NCBI GenBank assembly: GCA_903824185.1
Contig: CAIJVU010000080.1
Coordinates: 1 to 34,670, forward strand
Source of the DNA: an uncultured Hyphomicrobiales bacterium
GTDB taxonomy: Bacteria; Pseudomonadota; Alphaproteobacteria; Rhizobiales; Beijerinckiaceae
Length of the DNA: 34,670 bases
Reading direction: 5' to 3'
The position numbers and the translations under genes are program-made. The notes under the pieces were generated by a model. That model was not told where the DNA came from, searched no databases, and saw only the letters and a list, made by a program, of their open reading frames with translations. Position 1 is the stretch's first letter. Every line of letters begins with the position of its first letter. This document shows positions 1-8,479 of this stretch, piece by piece.

Positions 1-123
1 AATGGTGTGCCGAAGGCGCATTTTGGGCTATTTTTGAAGGAGTGTGAGTGGCGTTTCAATAACAGTGACCCAACGCTCCAATTAACAACGTTAAAACAAT
101 GGGTTAAACGCTATCTAAGGTGA
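1..123 (+). CDS. IS1595-family (ISXO2-like) transposase, C-terminal end only
   Basis: The frame is open from the first base for 40 codons and stops at TGA 121-123. The peptide contains FLKECEWRFNN and ends LKQWVKRYLR, the usual C-terminus of ISXO2-like DDE transposases. The N-terminal and catalytic parts lie outside the window, so whether the whole gene is intact is unknown. The element's terminal inverted repeat follows immediately, so this is the right end of an insertion sequence. Confidence 0.85.
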   Translation, partial: NGVPKAHFGLFLKECEWRFNNSDPTLQLTTLKQWVKRYLR

Positions 124-140
124 TTATCTGGGACAGCCCC
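124..140 (+). repeat. Terminal inverted repeat of the IS1595-like element
   Basis: TTATCTGGGACAGCCCC directly follows the transposase stop. Its reverse complement starts GGGGCTGTCCCAGATAA, the typical tip of ISXO2-type elements. IS1595 elements usually make an 8-base target duplication, which here would start at 141 (TAACCATT). The other copy is outside the window, so this cannot be confirmed. Confidence 0.75.
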
Positions 141-199
141 TAACCATTTTGTCGATAATCACTCGACGAGGGGGCCCAAAGCCTATAAAGTCGCAAAAA

Positions 200-218
200 T
201 GTAATGATTATCATAATG
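200..218 (-). promoter_or_regulatory. Candidate Fur box upstream of the MipA-like gene
   Basis: Read on the minus strand, the site matches the 19-base consensus GATAATGATAATCATTATC at 15 positions, and 15 of the central 16 bases agree. It lies about 50 bases before the MipA/OmpV start, where a repressor could block the promoter. The match is seen directly; iron (or manganese, for Mur-type proteins) control is inferred. Confidence 0.6.
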
Positions 219-234
219 ATAAATCCTTCCATTG

Positions 235-250
235 CGGGCCTTTTGGCCCG
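235..250 (+). other. Short hairpin in the leader of the MipA-like gene
   Basis: CGGGCC TTTT GGCCCG is a perfect 6-base stem with a 4-base loop, ending 16 bases before the start codon. No T-run follows, so it is not a standard terminator. It would sit in the 5' untranslated part of the mRNA if transcription starts near the Fur-like site. Function unknown. Confidence 0.4.
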
Positions 251-266
251 TAATTATTGAGAAAAC

Positions 267-1202
267 ATGATGATGACGCGCCGTCCGGCCTGTGCCGCTC
301 CTTTTTTAAACAAGCCATTGGGCATGGGCCTTGCGCTGTGCCTCGCGCTGTTTTGGGGCGCAACTGACGTCAAAGCGCAGACATCCGCCGCAAAAGCAGC
401 ACCCAAAACCGAAACTGCTGCCAAAAGCGACGATGATTGGGGCTTCACCTTCCCGCGTTTCTTTGCCAATTTCGACGACATTCCCAAATTGCCCGATAAC
501 CGTGTCGGAATGATGGGCCTCATCACCAATGAGCATCGCGGCAACCGCCATGGCCCTGCTTATGAGGGCAATGTGTTCGGCATGCACGGCTCGTTGCGGC
601 CCGACATCGACTACACCTATCAAAACCGGTTTTTCATCAATAATGACGAAGGCCTCGGTGTTTATTTCTATAATGACAAAAAATTCTACACCGGCGCTTC
701 GCTTTATGCCCGCGAGGGCCGCGGCAACGGACCGCATGGCAGTTTCACGGGGCTTGGCCGGATTGATACGGCAGGCCAACTGCGTGTCTTCGCCGGATAT
801 GACATGGGCTTTCTCGATGTGTCGGCAACTGTCGCGCGGGATTTGGGTGGCACAGACGGCAGCACGCTTGAGTTTAAAGTCAGCAATGTCCTGCCTTTGT
901 CGCCCAAATTATTCCTGATGCCGGAAGCGGGCCTGACATTGGGTAACAAAACCTTCATGCAAGGTTTTTACGGCGTGAATAGCACGCAAGCGTTCAACAG
1001 CGGCTTGCCCGTTTACAAAGCCAAAAGCGGGTTGGAGAGCGCCGATTTCGCCGCCTCGCTGATCTATGTCATCGACAAAAAATGGGCCCCCTTTGTACGG
1101 GCTGAAGGCCACTATCTCTATGGCAGCGCCGATAAGACCCCCATTTATTACCGCCGCATGGTCACAGGCGTTGGCGTGGGTGTTTCCTACCTGTTTGATT
1201 GA
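267..1202 (+). CDS. MipA/OmpV-family outer-membrane protein
   Basis: The product is 311 residues. An N-terminal export signal (basic start, then a hydrophobic stretch at about residues 18-31, cleavage likely after VKA near 37) leads into a mature part of alternating polar and hydrophobic strands rich in Gly, Tyr and Phe, ending in GVSYLFD. Such an aromatic end is typical of outer-membrane beta-barrels. The family includes the MltA-interacting scaffold MipA and OmpV. A substrate or partner cannot be read from the sequence. Three Met codons open the frame, so the exact start may be 267, 270 or 273. The candidate Fur box upstream suggests metal-dependent expression. The gene stands alone: the IS end lies upstream and the next gene converges. 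Confidence 0.8.
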   Translation: MMMTRRPACAAPFLNKPLGMGLALCLALFWGATDVKAQTSAAKAAPKTETAAKSDDDWGFTFPRFFANFDDIPKLPDNRVGMMGLITNEHRGNRHGPAYEGNVFGMHGSLRPDIDYTYQNRFFINNDEGLGVYFYNDKKFYTGASLYAREGRGNGPHGSFTGLGRIDTAGQLRVFAGYDMGFLDVSATVARDLGGTDGSTLEFKVSNVLPLSPKLFLMPEAGLTLGNKTFMQGFYGVNSTQAFNSGLPVYKAKSGLESADFAASLIYVIDKKWAPFVRAEGHYLYGSADKTPIYYRRMVTGVGVGVSYLFD

Positions 1203-1249
1203 TGAATTCGCGCTGCTTGTGGCGCCCATCATAGCTTCAAAAACCACCC

Positions 1250-2635
1250 TCACTCCGGCGCGTTTGTCCGTTTTCCCAGACTGTATTTTTTCACACGATG
1301 CCAGAGGCTGCGCTCGGCGATGCCAAGCATTTGCGCAGCGCGCACCTGCACGCCTTCGGCGCGCCGCAAGGCCTCCACAATCCAGTCGCGCTCGACCTGT
1401 TCCAGCGCCCCATCGAGATCATGCGGCAGATCGGTCGAGCCGGTATTGCGGCGTTCGCTGTCGAATAAATAGGGCGGCAAATCCTGCACTTCGATCACCT
1501 GCGTCCGGCACACAATCACCGCGCGTTCGACGCAATTTTGCAATTCACGAATATTGCCCGGCCATTGATATTGGCGCATGGCCTGCAAGGCATCGGCAGA
1601 AAAAATCAAGACGCGCTTGCCCATCTCCTCCGAAAAATGCTTCAAAAAATGCACGGCCAGCATTTCCAGATCTTCCAGCCGCTCACGCAAGGTGGGCAGC
1701 ATGATCGGAAACACATTCAGACGATAAAAGAGATCCTCGCGGAACGTGCCCTCTGACACCATCTGCTGCAAATCCCGATGGGTTGCCACCACAATGCGGA
1801 CATCGACTTGTTCGCTGCGGGTAGAGCCCAAAGGCTCGAACATCCGCTCCTGCAACACACGCAAGATTTTGGCTTGAATCGCCAGCGGCATATCGCCGAT
1901 TTCATCCAAGAACAAGGTGCCGCCATCGGCTGCCCGAAAACGCCCCTCGCGCGCTTGCACGGCCCCCGTAAAAGCGCCTTTGACATGGCCGAACAATTCG
2001 CTTTCCAGCAAGCCTTCGGGGATCGCCGCGCAATTGACAGCCACAAAGGGGGCGGCACGACGCGGGCTGTTGAAATGGATCGCGCGGGCCACCAATTCCT
2101 TGCCGGTGCCGCTTTCCCCCGTCAGCATGACCGTGGCGCGGCTTTCGCACACTTCCGTCACCGCACCGATCACGGCCCGAAAGCGGGCACTGGTGCCAAT
2201 CATCTGGTCAAAGCGATAGCGACCTTCAAGCTCCGCACGCAGACGTTTATTGTCCCGCACCGTTTGCGTCAGTTGCAACGCGCGATCAACGGCTGACAAC
2301 AACTCATCCATATCAAACGGCTTGGGCACGAAATCATAGGCCCCTTGTTTCACAAGATCCACCGCATCGCGCACAGAGGCATAGGCCGTCATGATAATCA
2401 CAGCCGTATCGGGAGAACGTTGCTTGACCGCATGCATCAATTGCCGCCCGTCCATATCGGGCATGCGCAAATCCGTGATCACGACATCGACATGCTCGGT
2501 GTCGAACACCTGCAAAGCCTCGGCCGCACTGGTATGCGCGCTGGCCGCATAGCCCTGATCGGTCAGGGACAGGCAGACAAGATCGGCCAACCGGCCTTCA
2601 TCATCCACGACCACCACACGCTGCATTTGCGTCAC
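1250..2635 (-). CDS. Sigma-54-dependent response regulator (NtrC/DctD type)
   Basis: The 461-residue protein has three domains. A receiver domain covers about 1-120, with the phospho-acceptor Asp55 in VVITDLRMPD. An AAA+ sigma-54 interaction domain covers about 143-375, with Walker A GESGTGKE (173-180), the sigma-54 loop GAFTGA (220-225) and Walker B LFLDEIGD (241-248). A Fis-type helix-turn-helix is at the C-terminus. All signature residues are present, so it should be a phosphorylation-controlled activator. The start is GTG, overlapping the kinase stop by 4 bases (GTGA); an in-frame ATG lies three codons later. I found no -24/-12 promoter (GG-N10-GC with TGGC/TTGC) in the nearby gaps, so its target is unknown. 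Confidence 0.93.
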   Translation of the reverse strand: MTQMQRVVVVDDEGRLADLVCLSLTDQGYAASAHTSAAEALQVFDTEHVDVVITDLRMPDMDGRQLMHAVKQRSPDTAVIIMTAYASVRDAVDLVKQGAYDFVPKPFDMDELLSAVDRALQLTQTVRDNKRLRAELEGRYRFDQMIGTSARFRAVIGAVTEVCESRATVMLTGESGTGKELVARAIHFNSPRRAAPFVAVNCAAIPEGLLESELFGHVKGAFTGAVQAREGRFRAADGGTLFLDEIGDMPLAIQAKILRVLQERMFEPLGSTRSEQVDVRIVVATHRDLQQMVSEGTFREDLFYRLNVFPIMLPTLRERLEDLEMLAVHFLKHFSEEMGKRVLIFSADALQAMRQYQWPGNIRELQNCVERAVIVCRTQVIEVQDLPPYLFDSERRNTGSTDLPHDLDGALEQVERDWIVEALRRAEGVQVRAAQMLGIAERSLWHRVKKYSLGKRTNAPE

Positions 2636-4377
2636 GATACCAACTCCGGAAAGATCATTTCAAAACACGCTCCGCGTGGCTCACGCGCCCGATAAAGCGC
2701 CTGCCCCCCATGTCCTTCCATCACACTGGCCACTTTGGCAAGCCCCAAACCAGAGCCGCGCGCCTTGCCCGTCACAAAAGGATCAAATGCCCGCTCTACG
2801 AGATCAGGCGGCAAACCCGGTCCATTGTCCGAAACACTCACGATGATCAGCCCGTCCCGCCGCTCAAGCCCCAGAACAATCTCGCCCCCGTCCGGCAGGG
2901 CATCAAAGGCATTGAGCAAGAGATTCAAGACGGCTTGATGAATTTGGTCCGCATCGCCTGAAATCGGGAACGAGCCCTCCCCGATTGCAATTGTCATATT
3001 TATTTTGAGCCGTTCGGCTTCGGGCGCCATGCCCTGCATGATCCGCCGCAGCAAATCCTCAAGCAGCATGGGGCGACGATGGGGCGGCGCAAGGCGGGCG
3101 AAATCGAGAAAAGAGCGCACGAGATCATCAATGCGCCGCACCTCGTCCGCGATATAATCAAGCATGCGCTCTTCTTCGGGCTTCAGCACCGCCCGCCGGC
3201 GCACCAGATCCGTCGAGGTCTTGATAATGCCCAAGGGATTGCGGATTTCATGGGCAATCAGCGCAGCCGCCTCCCCCAAAGCCGTCAACTTCTCGCGATG
3301 GCGCAATTGTCCTTCCATCGCCCGCAAGCGCTCCAGATCGCCTGCCATGCCATTGATGGTTGCCGCCAGTTCTTCAAGTTCGGCCCCGCCTTTTTCAGGC
3401 ACCGATTGCCGGAAATCACCGCGGCCAATGGCCCGCACACCGCGGGTAATGTCGCGCAACGGCTTGACCAGAAAACCCGACATCACCAATCCGGCCAAAA
3501 TGGCCAAAATCGCCCCTGCGATAAAAATGCCGCTGAACAAGCGCCATTGCGGGATTTGTTCAAAAATATCCTCGTCCTTGGACACCCCAATCGACAAGAC
3601 CCCGATCAAGTCACCGGACGCGGATTTTAAAGGCGAATAGGCGGTATAATAATAGGGCCCCTCGTCACCGGGATCATCGATAATGGGGGCCGCGCCGCGA
3701 TTAAGCTCCGCCACAATCGCCGCAGGCGGTTTGAGTTGCACCAAAGCCGTCTGGGCATTTTGGCTTCCTCCGGCTTCGGCCCTGTTGGCATTGACCAACA
3801 CGCCCTGCTCCATCTGCCAGAGCGAGAAGTGCAAAGCCTTCATGCTCTTTCCGGCATTATTGATGGTGTCATAGAGGGAGCTGCCGACAATAATCGTGAT
3901 GACTTGCCCTTGCCACGGCATCTGATATTGCCCGCCAATCGCCAAAAGCGATTGGCCGTCTTTGCGCATCATGACCAAAGACCCGTCGGCAGTCTTTTTG
4001 GCTGAGGCGGGAAAACCTTGAACCTCAGGGCCGAACAAAACAGCCCCGTTGGAGGAGATAATGGTCACAAAATCCTTGCCGGTCGCCTGATAAAATTCCA
4101 TCCCGCCCAAATCATCCAGATTTTGCGGCATACGCCCTAATCGGCTGATGTTTCGGCCAACCAATGCGGCAATACGGGCATTTTCCGCTTCATTTTCGGC
4201 AATATCGCCCAGAAAATAATGGGACGCCTCTTCCAGCCATTGCTGCAAATTGCTGTCGAAAGCGGACGACAACAGCTGCGCTGCAATCAAAGCCGCCGCC
4301 AGCATCGAGGGAATCGAGACGAGCAAAAAAGCGATTGTCAGACGCAATCGCAGGGATCCAAGCCTCGGAAACCGCAT
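2632..4377 (-). CDS. Membrane sensor histidine kinase, partner of the sigma-54 regulator
   Basis: The 581-residue protein has a first transmembrane helix at about 12-35. A long periplasmic sensor region (about 40-280) follows, probably Cache-like, with the strand pattern FVTIISSNGAVLFGP and a later GDLIGVLSIGVS. A second helix lies at about 282-303. Then come a HAMP domain (about 304-356), a HisKA domain with phospho-acceptor His376 (IAHEIRNPLG), and an ATPase domain with N box (LNLLLNAFDA), DNGPGLP and GSGLGLAKV. It is co-transcribed with the downstream regulator through a 4-base overlap. A periplasmic Cache-type domain usually binds a small ligand such as a carboxylate or amino acid; the ligand here is unknown. 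It is divergent from the ACP gene across 226 bases. Confidence 0.92.
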   Translation of the reverse strand: MRFPRLGSLRLRLTIAFLLVSIPSMLAAALIAAQLLSSAFDSNLQQWLEEASHYFLGDIAENEAENARIAALVGRNISRLGRMPQNLDDLGGMEFYQATGKDFVTIISSNGAVLFGPEVQGFPASAKKTADGSLVMMRKDGQSLLAIGGQYQMPWQGQVITIIVGSSLYDTINNAGKSMKALHFSLWQMEQGVLVNANRAEAGGSQNAQTALVQLKPPAAIVAELNRGAAPIIDDPGDEGPYYYTAYSPLKSASGDLIGVLSIGVSKDEDIFEQIPQWRLFSGIFIAGAILAILAGLVMSGFLVKPLRDITRGVRAIGRGDFRQSVPEKGGAELEELAATINGMAGDLERLRAMEGQLRHREKLTALGEAAALIAHEIRNPLGIIKTSTDLVRRRAVLKPEEERMLDYIADEVRRIDDLVRSFLDFARLAPPHRRPMLLEDLLRRIMQGMAPEAERLKINMTIAIGEGSFPISGDADQIHQAVLNLLLNAFDALPDGGEIVLGLERRDGLIIVSVSDNGPGLPPDLVERAFDPFVTGKARGSGLGLAKVASVMEGHGGQALYRAREPRGACFEMIFPELVS

Positions 4378-4603
4378 GATACCAGCCTCAAACAGGGGGA
4401 AATCCGCGCCCCCGTCCCCTCAAATAACAGCCTCACCTCGCCATTCTAGCAGACTTTAGATCAAATTTGCGAGACAGCGGAACAAAAAGAGGTTGAAACC
4501 ACCGCCAAACCAACCGATAAGCTAAGGAGATGAAGGGTCACTGCGCTTGCCAACCAAGCACCGCTGACCGAGACATGATCGACCGCAAGGGATGGTAAGG
4601 GGC

Positions 4604-4858
4604 ATGACCTCAGACACAGAGATCCGCAACCGCGTAATCGCCGTTGTCACCAAAGAAGCCATGATCGATGCCGACAAGCTGGCACCCGATGCTTTATTGG
4701 CGGACCTCAATATCGACTCCATTGACATGGTGATGATGTTGCAAGGCCTTGAGGAAGAATTCGGCATTTACATTCCGGTCGAGAAAAGCATGGCGGAACT
4801 CAAAACCGTGGGTGACCTTCTCGCCTTTATTGAAAACCAGATCAAAGCCAAAGGCTGA
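4604..4858 (+). CDS. Acyl carrier protein
   Basis: The 84-residue acidic helical protein has the phosphopantetheine attachment motif NIDSID, with Ser39 as the modified residue, and the helix III pattern typical of the family. It carries growing acyl chains as thioesters in the cytoplasm. I chose ATG 4604, preceded by AAGGGG; an upstream in-frame ATG at 4592 would add four residues, and neither has ideal spacing. Its stop overlaps the ketosynthase start by one base (TGATG), so the two are translationally coupled. It sits next to a KS and a dehydratase instead of fabG/fabF/fabD, so it is probably a specialised ACP and not the housekeeping AcpP. Confidence 0.9.
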   Translation: MTSDTEIRNRVIAVVTKEAMIDADKLAPDALLADLNIDSIDMVMMLQGLEEEFGIYIPVEKSMAELKTVGDLLAFIENQIKAKG

Positions 4859-6069
4859 TGCGTAAAGACATTGCAATCACCGGCATCGGTTCGGTTACGG
4901 CGGCGGGCATCGGTGCCCCTTTGTTATGGCAGGCAGCGCGTGACGGCCGCAGCGGCATCGCTCAAAATCCCTTTGACTGGGAAGCGGGCAATCTGATCAA
5001 GCAAACCGCGAAAGTGCCGGACTTCAAGGCCGAGGAGCGGTTTTCGCGCTCGGAACTCGCTGTCTATGATCCCTTTACCGCCTTTGCTGTCGTGGCCGCC
5101 GAAGAGGCCATTGCCCAATCGGGCATCACAGCCGCGCAATTGGCCGGTCCGCGCACCGCCTGCATCATCGGCACGGGACTGGGCGGGGCAACAACCATGG
5201 ATGCCAATCTGCACAAGATCTATGCGTTGCATGAACGCCGCGTCGATGTCTTTTCCGTGCCGCGCGTCATGCCCAATGCCGCAGCCAGCCATATCGGCAT
5301 GCGCCATCATATTTTGGGGCCGAGCTTTGCTGTATCGAGTGCCTGCTCATCCTCCACTCAGGCGATCGGGCTGGGATTGCAAATGCTTCGCTCCGGCATG
5401 GTGGATCGGGCCATTGTCGGGGGCAGCGAGGCCATGCTTTCGGCGGGCGTGATGAAGGCATGGGAAGCCATGCGGGTTTTGACCCCTGATTTTATCCGTC
5501 CCTTCTCGCAAGGCCGCAATGGCATGGTGCTGGGCGAAGGGGCCGCGGTGATTGTTTTGGAACGCAGCGCGCATGTCACAGCCCGCGGCGGCAAGGCCTT
5601 GGGCTATTTGATGGGCTATGGCACCAGTAGCGATGCCAAAGACCTGTTGCGTCCCGACCCCGAAGGGGCGGCCTCGGCCATGCGGCAGGCTTTGGCGGAT
5701 GCGGATGTCTTGGCTGAGGATATCCGCTACATCAATGCGCATGGCACCGGCACCGCTTTGAACGACTCCAACGAGGTGCGGGCCGCACGCCTTGTGTTCG
5801 GACAACATGCCGATCACTTGCCCATGTCCTCTACCAAGCCCATTCACGGCCATGTCTTGGGCGGCGGCGGCGCGATCGAGGCGGTGATCAGCCTATGCGC
5901 GACACAAAATGGTTTCTTGCCCCCCACCATCAACTATCTGGAAGCCGACCCCGATTGCGACATGGATTGCGTGCCCAATCAGGGCCGTGCGGCAGACCTG
6001 CCTTATGTGATGTCCAACTCCTTGGCGTTTGGTGGCATCAATGCCTCACTTGTCATCGCCCGCGCCTGA
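4858..6069 (+). CDS. Beta-ketoacyl-ACP synthase (FabF/FabB-like)
   Basis: The 403-residue thiolase-fold condensing enzyme has a complete C-H-H triad. Cys163 lies in SSACSSS, His295 in NAHGTGT and His332 in GHVLGGGG, with Lys327 in the STK motif. It should catalyse decarboxylative Claisen condensation of malonyl-ACP with an acyl chain, probably on the ACP encoded immediately upstream. The length is normal for FabF. The locus has no ketoreductase, malonyltransferase or enoyl reductase, so those steps would have to come from primary fatty acid synthesis. The chain length and substrate cannot be predicted by eye. Confidence 0.92.
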   Translation: MRKDIAITGIGSVTAAGIGAPLLWQAARDGRSGIAQNPFDWEAGNLIKQTAKVPDFKAEERFSRSELAVYDPFTAFAVVAAEEAIAQSGITAAQLAGPRTACIIGTGLGGATTMDANLHKIYALHERRVDVFSVPRVMPNAAASHIGMRHHILGPSFAVSSACSSSTQAIGLGLQMLRSGMVDRAIVGGSEAMLSAGVMKAWEAMRVLTPDFIRPFSQGRNGMVLGEGAAVIVLERSAHVTARGGKALGYLMGYGTSSDAKDLLRPDPEGAASAMRQALADADVLAEDIRYINAHGTGTALNDSNEVRAARLVFGQHADHLPMSSTKPIHGHVLGGGGAIEAVISLCATQNGFLPPTINYLEADPDCDMDCVPNQGRAADLPYVMSNSLAFGGINASLVIARA

Positions 6070-6862
6070 ACCGCGCTCTGCTTTACAGCTCAAACAAACC
6101 GCCTCATATCAACGGAGCGAGGCGCGCGCCTTGGCATCTTTGCTGGGGCTTGATGAGGGGGCTGTCTCTTTGATCCTGCCGATGCTGTGGCTGGGCAAAA
6201 GTGATCTCGCCAGCGCTTTATATGACTGTGTCGGGCCTGACCATTTCGCTTTGCATGAAGCGCAGGAGTTTTTCTATCACGGCCCTTGGCAAGAAAATGC
6301 GACCTATCACGGCGAGACCGTGCTTCAGCCAGAACCAGCCATGGATCCCACACGGCTCTTGATCACCACCGATTTCAAAACGGGTGACGGTCAGGTGGTT
6401 GTCATCCTCAAAAGCACCTTGCGTCTGCTGGCCAAGGCAGAGGCCGCGCAATCCCTCTCTGCCCCAGCCCATAAAACACGCGCGATGGGCCCCATCGACT
6501 TCAGCCTGCCAGCCATCGATCAGGCGATGATCCATGACTATGCCTCGCTGTCGGGCGATGATAATCCCGTTCATCTCGATGTCTCAACCGCGCGCAAGCT
6601 GGGCCTCAGCAACACGATTGTGCATGGCATGATGGTGATGGGGCTTACGCAACAGGCCTTCACCAAGCCTTTCACGGGTTTGGACGCGGATCCGTTTCCG
6701 TTGCGCTTTACCTGCCGCTTTCTGTTGCCCCTCTTGTCGGGCCAAGCCGCGGGCATCAGCAAAAAGACAAGCGATCAAGACGGACGCTTTTCCGAACGCC
6801 TCACCGTGTTGTCCGATGACGGGCCGCATGCCATGGCGCATATCCAATATCACGCCGTTTAA
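6041..6862 (+). CDS. MaoC-like double-hotdog dehydratase/hydratase
   Basis: The product is 273 residues from ATG 6041, overlapping the ketosynthase by 29 bases; a TTG four codons upstream (6029) is less likely. The C-terminal half carries the full hydratase-2 signature YASLSGDDNPVHLD, with catalytic Asp and His, followed by IVHGMMVMGL. The N-terminal half (about 20-145) looks like a degenerate hotdog domain, as in FAS1-type dehydratase pairs. By family it would dehydrate 3-hydroxyacyl thioesters, here most likely on the clustered ACP. It is the last gene of the ACP-KS-dehydratase module, and converges on the DegT aminotransferase with 10 bases between stop codons. Confidence 0.85.
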   Translation: MPHLSSPAPEPRSALQLKQTASYQRSEARALASLLGLDEGAVSLILPMLWLGKSDLASALYDCVGPDHFALHEAQEFFYHGPWQENATYHGETVLQPEPAMDPTRLLITTDFKTGDGQVVVILKSTLRLLAKAEAAQSLSAPAHKTRAMGPIDFSLPAIDQAMIHDYASLSGDDNPVHLDVSTARKLGLSNTIVHGMMVMGLTQQAFTKPFTGLDADPFPLRFTCRFLLPLLSGQAAGISKKTSDQDGRFSERLTVLSDDGPHAMAHIQYHAV

Positions 6863-6879
6863 GGTTTATACTTTAACGG
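6855..6879. other. Inverted repeat spanning both convergent stop codons
   Basis: CCGTTTAAG (6855-6863) and CTTTAACGG (6871-6879) pair with one mismatch around a 7-base loop, and each arm contains the TAA stop of one of the two converging genes. It could act as a compact bidirectional terminator, but there is no long T-run and the stem is modest. Confidence 0.35.
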
Positions 6880-8081
6880 CCGCGCACAATCGCTTGAAAC
6901 AGATCCGCAATGCGCGCGCGGTCACTGTCTTGCAACAAAGGCGATGTGGTGACCGTCACCGTGCGGTCAGACAAAGCCTGCGCCTGTGGCGTCGGCGTTG
7001 TCGGAAGCTTTCCCGCCAAGGCCGGATAGCGATTGAGCGGATGGGCGAATAATTTGGTAATCCCTAAGCCTTGCGCCGCCCCCTGCATCAAGGCCTGATC
7101 GGCCTGCCGCTTGCTGGGCAAGGTCACAAACAAAAAGGTCTGGCTCGGCTCAAAGCCCGCATCGGGCCAATGCAGATCAAGTTGGGGAATGGCGGATAAG
7201 ACCGCGCGCATCTGACGGGCCGCGTCTTTCGTCGCCGCCAGATGTTGCGCCCAGCGCATCGCAGCATTGGCGCCGACCTTTTGCCGCCAGCCCCCGATCG
7301 GATGCATGGGGATCGCGTCCCTGTCTTCATCAAGCGCTGCAATCAGATCGCCGCGTTGCAACGCTTTGCGCAACGGCCTGCCATAGACCCATGACAGGCC
7401 CTCCGGACGATAAAATAGATGATAGCCTATCAGCTCAATGATGCGCTGCGCTTCCATCATGGGAGAGGCAGGCAATAAAGGGCGGGCGTGCTGGTCCATC
7501 GCAAGCCTGATCACCGGATCGGCGGCCACCAGACAGCCGCCCTCAAAAAGGGTCAGGCCTTTTCCGGCTGCAAAACTAAAGACACCGAGATCACCGCCAA
7601 AGCCGACAGGCTTGCCTTGGATGCGTGCGCCATAGGCTTGGGCGGCGTCCTCGATCACAAAGACATGCGGGGCAATCGAGCGCAGCAAGCCGCGCACTGG
7701 CGTGACAGGCGTCAAATGCCCGCCAAAATGGGTCGGCACCACAGCCAGCGTATCGGGATTGATGATGCGGGCCAGCATGCCCATATCCATATCAAAGCGC
7801 GAGGGCATGGTGTCGCACAGGCTTACCGTCAGCCCCGCTTTCAAAGCGGCATAGGCCACCAATGGGCAGGTGAAAGCGGGCAGCACAATGTCACGCCCGA
7901 TGGCGAATTGTTTGACATAATCAAACGCAATCACCAGAGCCGCCGAACCCGAACAGGTCAGGGTCACACGATCCGTGCCCAGACTGGCAGCCAAGAGATC
8001 GGGCAAGGCAAAGGGGGGCTCGCGATAAAGATCGGCAAAGCGCGGGGGAAGACCTGATGTGGGTGGAAGCTCTCGCCTCAC
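6873..8081 (-). CDS. DegT/DnrJ/EryC1/StrS-family PLP aminotransferase
   Basis: The 402-residue fold-type I PLP enzyme belongs to the sugar-aminotransferase family (ArnB, DesI and similar). Visible features are SGSAALV at the cofactor phosphate site, VLPAFTCP, Asp145 in EDAAQAYG contacting the pyridine ring, and Lys174 in FSFAAGKGLT as the Schiff-base lysine. These enzymes usually aminate a keto group on a nucleotide sugar or cyclitol. I set the start at GTG 8081 because it overlaps the preceding DMT stop by 4 bases (GTGA) and the conserved part begins there; the frame stays open further upstream. It is the last gene of the eight-gene operon. A keto-sugar substrate is inferred from the family only. 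Confidence 0.87.
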   Translation of the reverse strand: MRRELPPTSGLPPRFADLYREPPFALPDLLAASLGTDRVTLTCSGSAALVIAFDYVKQFAIGRDIVLPAFTCPLVAYAALKAGLTVSLCDTMPSRFDMDMGMLARIINPDTLAVVPTHFGGHLTPVTPVRGLLRSIAPHVFVIEDAAQAYGARIQGKPVGFGGDLGVFSFAAGKGLTLFEGGCLVAADPVIRLAMDQHARPLLPASPMMEAQRIIELIGYHLFYRPEGLSWVYGRPLRKALQRGDLIAALDEDRDAIPMHPIGGWRQKVGANAAMRWAQHLAATKDAARQMRAVLSAIPQLDLHWPDAGFEPSQTFLFVTLPSKRQADQALMQGAAQGLGITKLFAHPLNRYPALAGKLPTTPTPQAQALSDRTVTVTTSPLLQDSDRARIADLFQAIVRGR

Positions 8082-8479
8082 GAAGGATCCTGTGTGTGCT
8101 GTTGATGGTTGTCTTGGCTTTCCGTGACCCCGAGGATCACGACGCCGCCAATGATACACGCACAACCCAACAACTGCACCAGCGATAAACGCTCGCCAAA
8201 CCACAACCAAGACAACACGGTCACCGTCACCAGTTCAAGATGGGCCGCGGCAAATAACGGCCCGACGGGGGCCTCTTTCATCAAGGTCATATAGGTGAAA
8301 AACGCAAGGATATAAGCTGCCACAATCATATAAAAGGCAGGCTGCGCCAAAACAAGCCGCGCCCAATCAAGGCTCATATCCAAGACGCCGCTGACCTCAG
8401 CGGTCAATTTGAAGCCGACCTGCCCCATGGTGTCAAACACCACAAGCGCCAAAAATCCCAGTAGAAAACCGCCCCTCAT
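8078..8479 (-). CDS. Half-size EamA/DMT-family membrane protein (ArnE/ArnF-like), second copy
   Basis: The 133-residue protein has four predicted membrane helices (about 5-23, 45-65, 72-95 and 103-121) and a short hydrophilic tail. It begins at ATG 8479, which overlaps the preceding DMT stop by 4 bases (ATGA). Its N-terminal motif FDTMGQVGFK closely resembles CDTVGQLSFK in the upstream gene, so the two are paralogs. Four-helix halves of the drug/metabolite transporter superfamily work as dimers. A tandem pair is typical of heterodimeric flippases such as ArnE/ArnF and of small multidrug resistance pairs. It probably exports or flips the product or intermediate of this operon. The cargo is unknown. 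Confidence 0.82.
   Translation of the reverse strand: MRGGFLLGFLALVVFDTMGQVGFKLTAEVSGVLDMSLDWARLVLAQPAFYMIVAAYILAFFTYMTLMKEAPVGPLFAAAHLELVTVTVLSWLWFGERLSLVQLLGCACIIGGVVILGVTESQDNHQQHTQDPS

Noticed and set aside
4530-4598. A 22-codon open frame (MKGHCACQPSTADRD...) with AAGGAG in front, ending just before the ACP start; possible leader peptide.
   Set aside because: The AAGGAG abuts the ATG with no spacing, no attenuator-like hairpins follow and the codons are not enriched for one amino acid.
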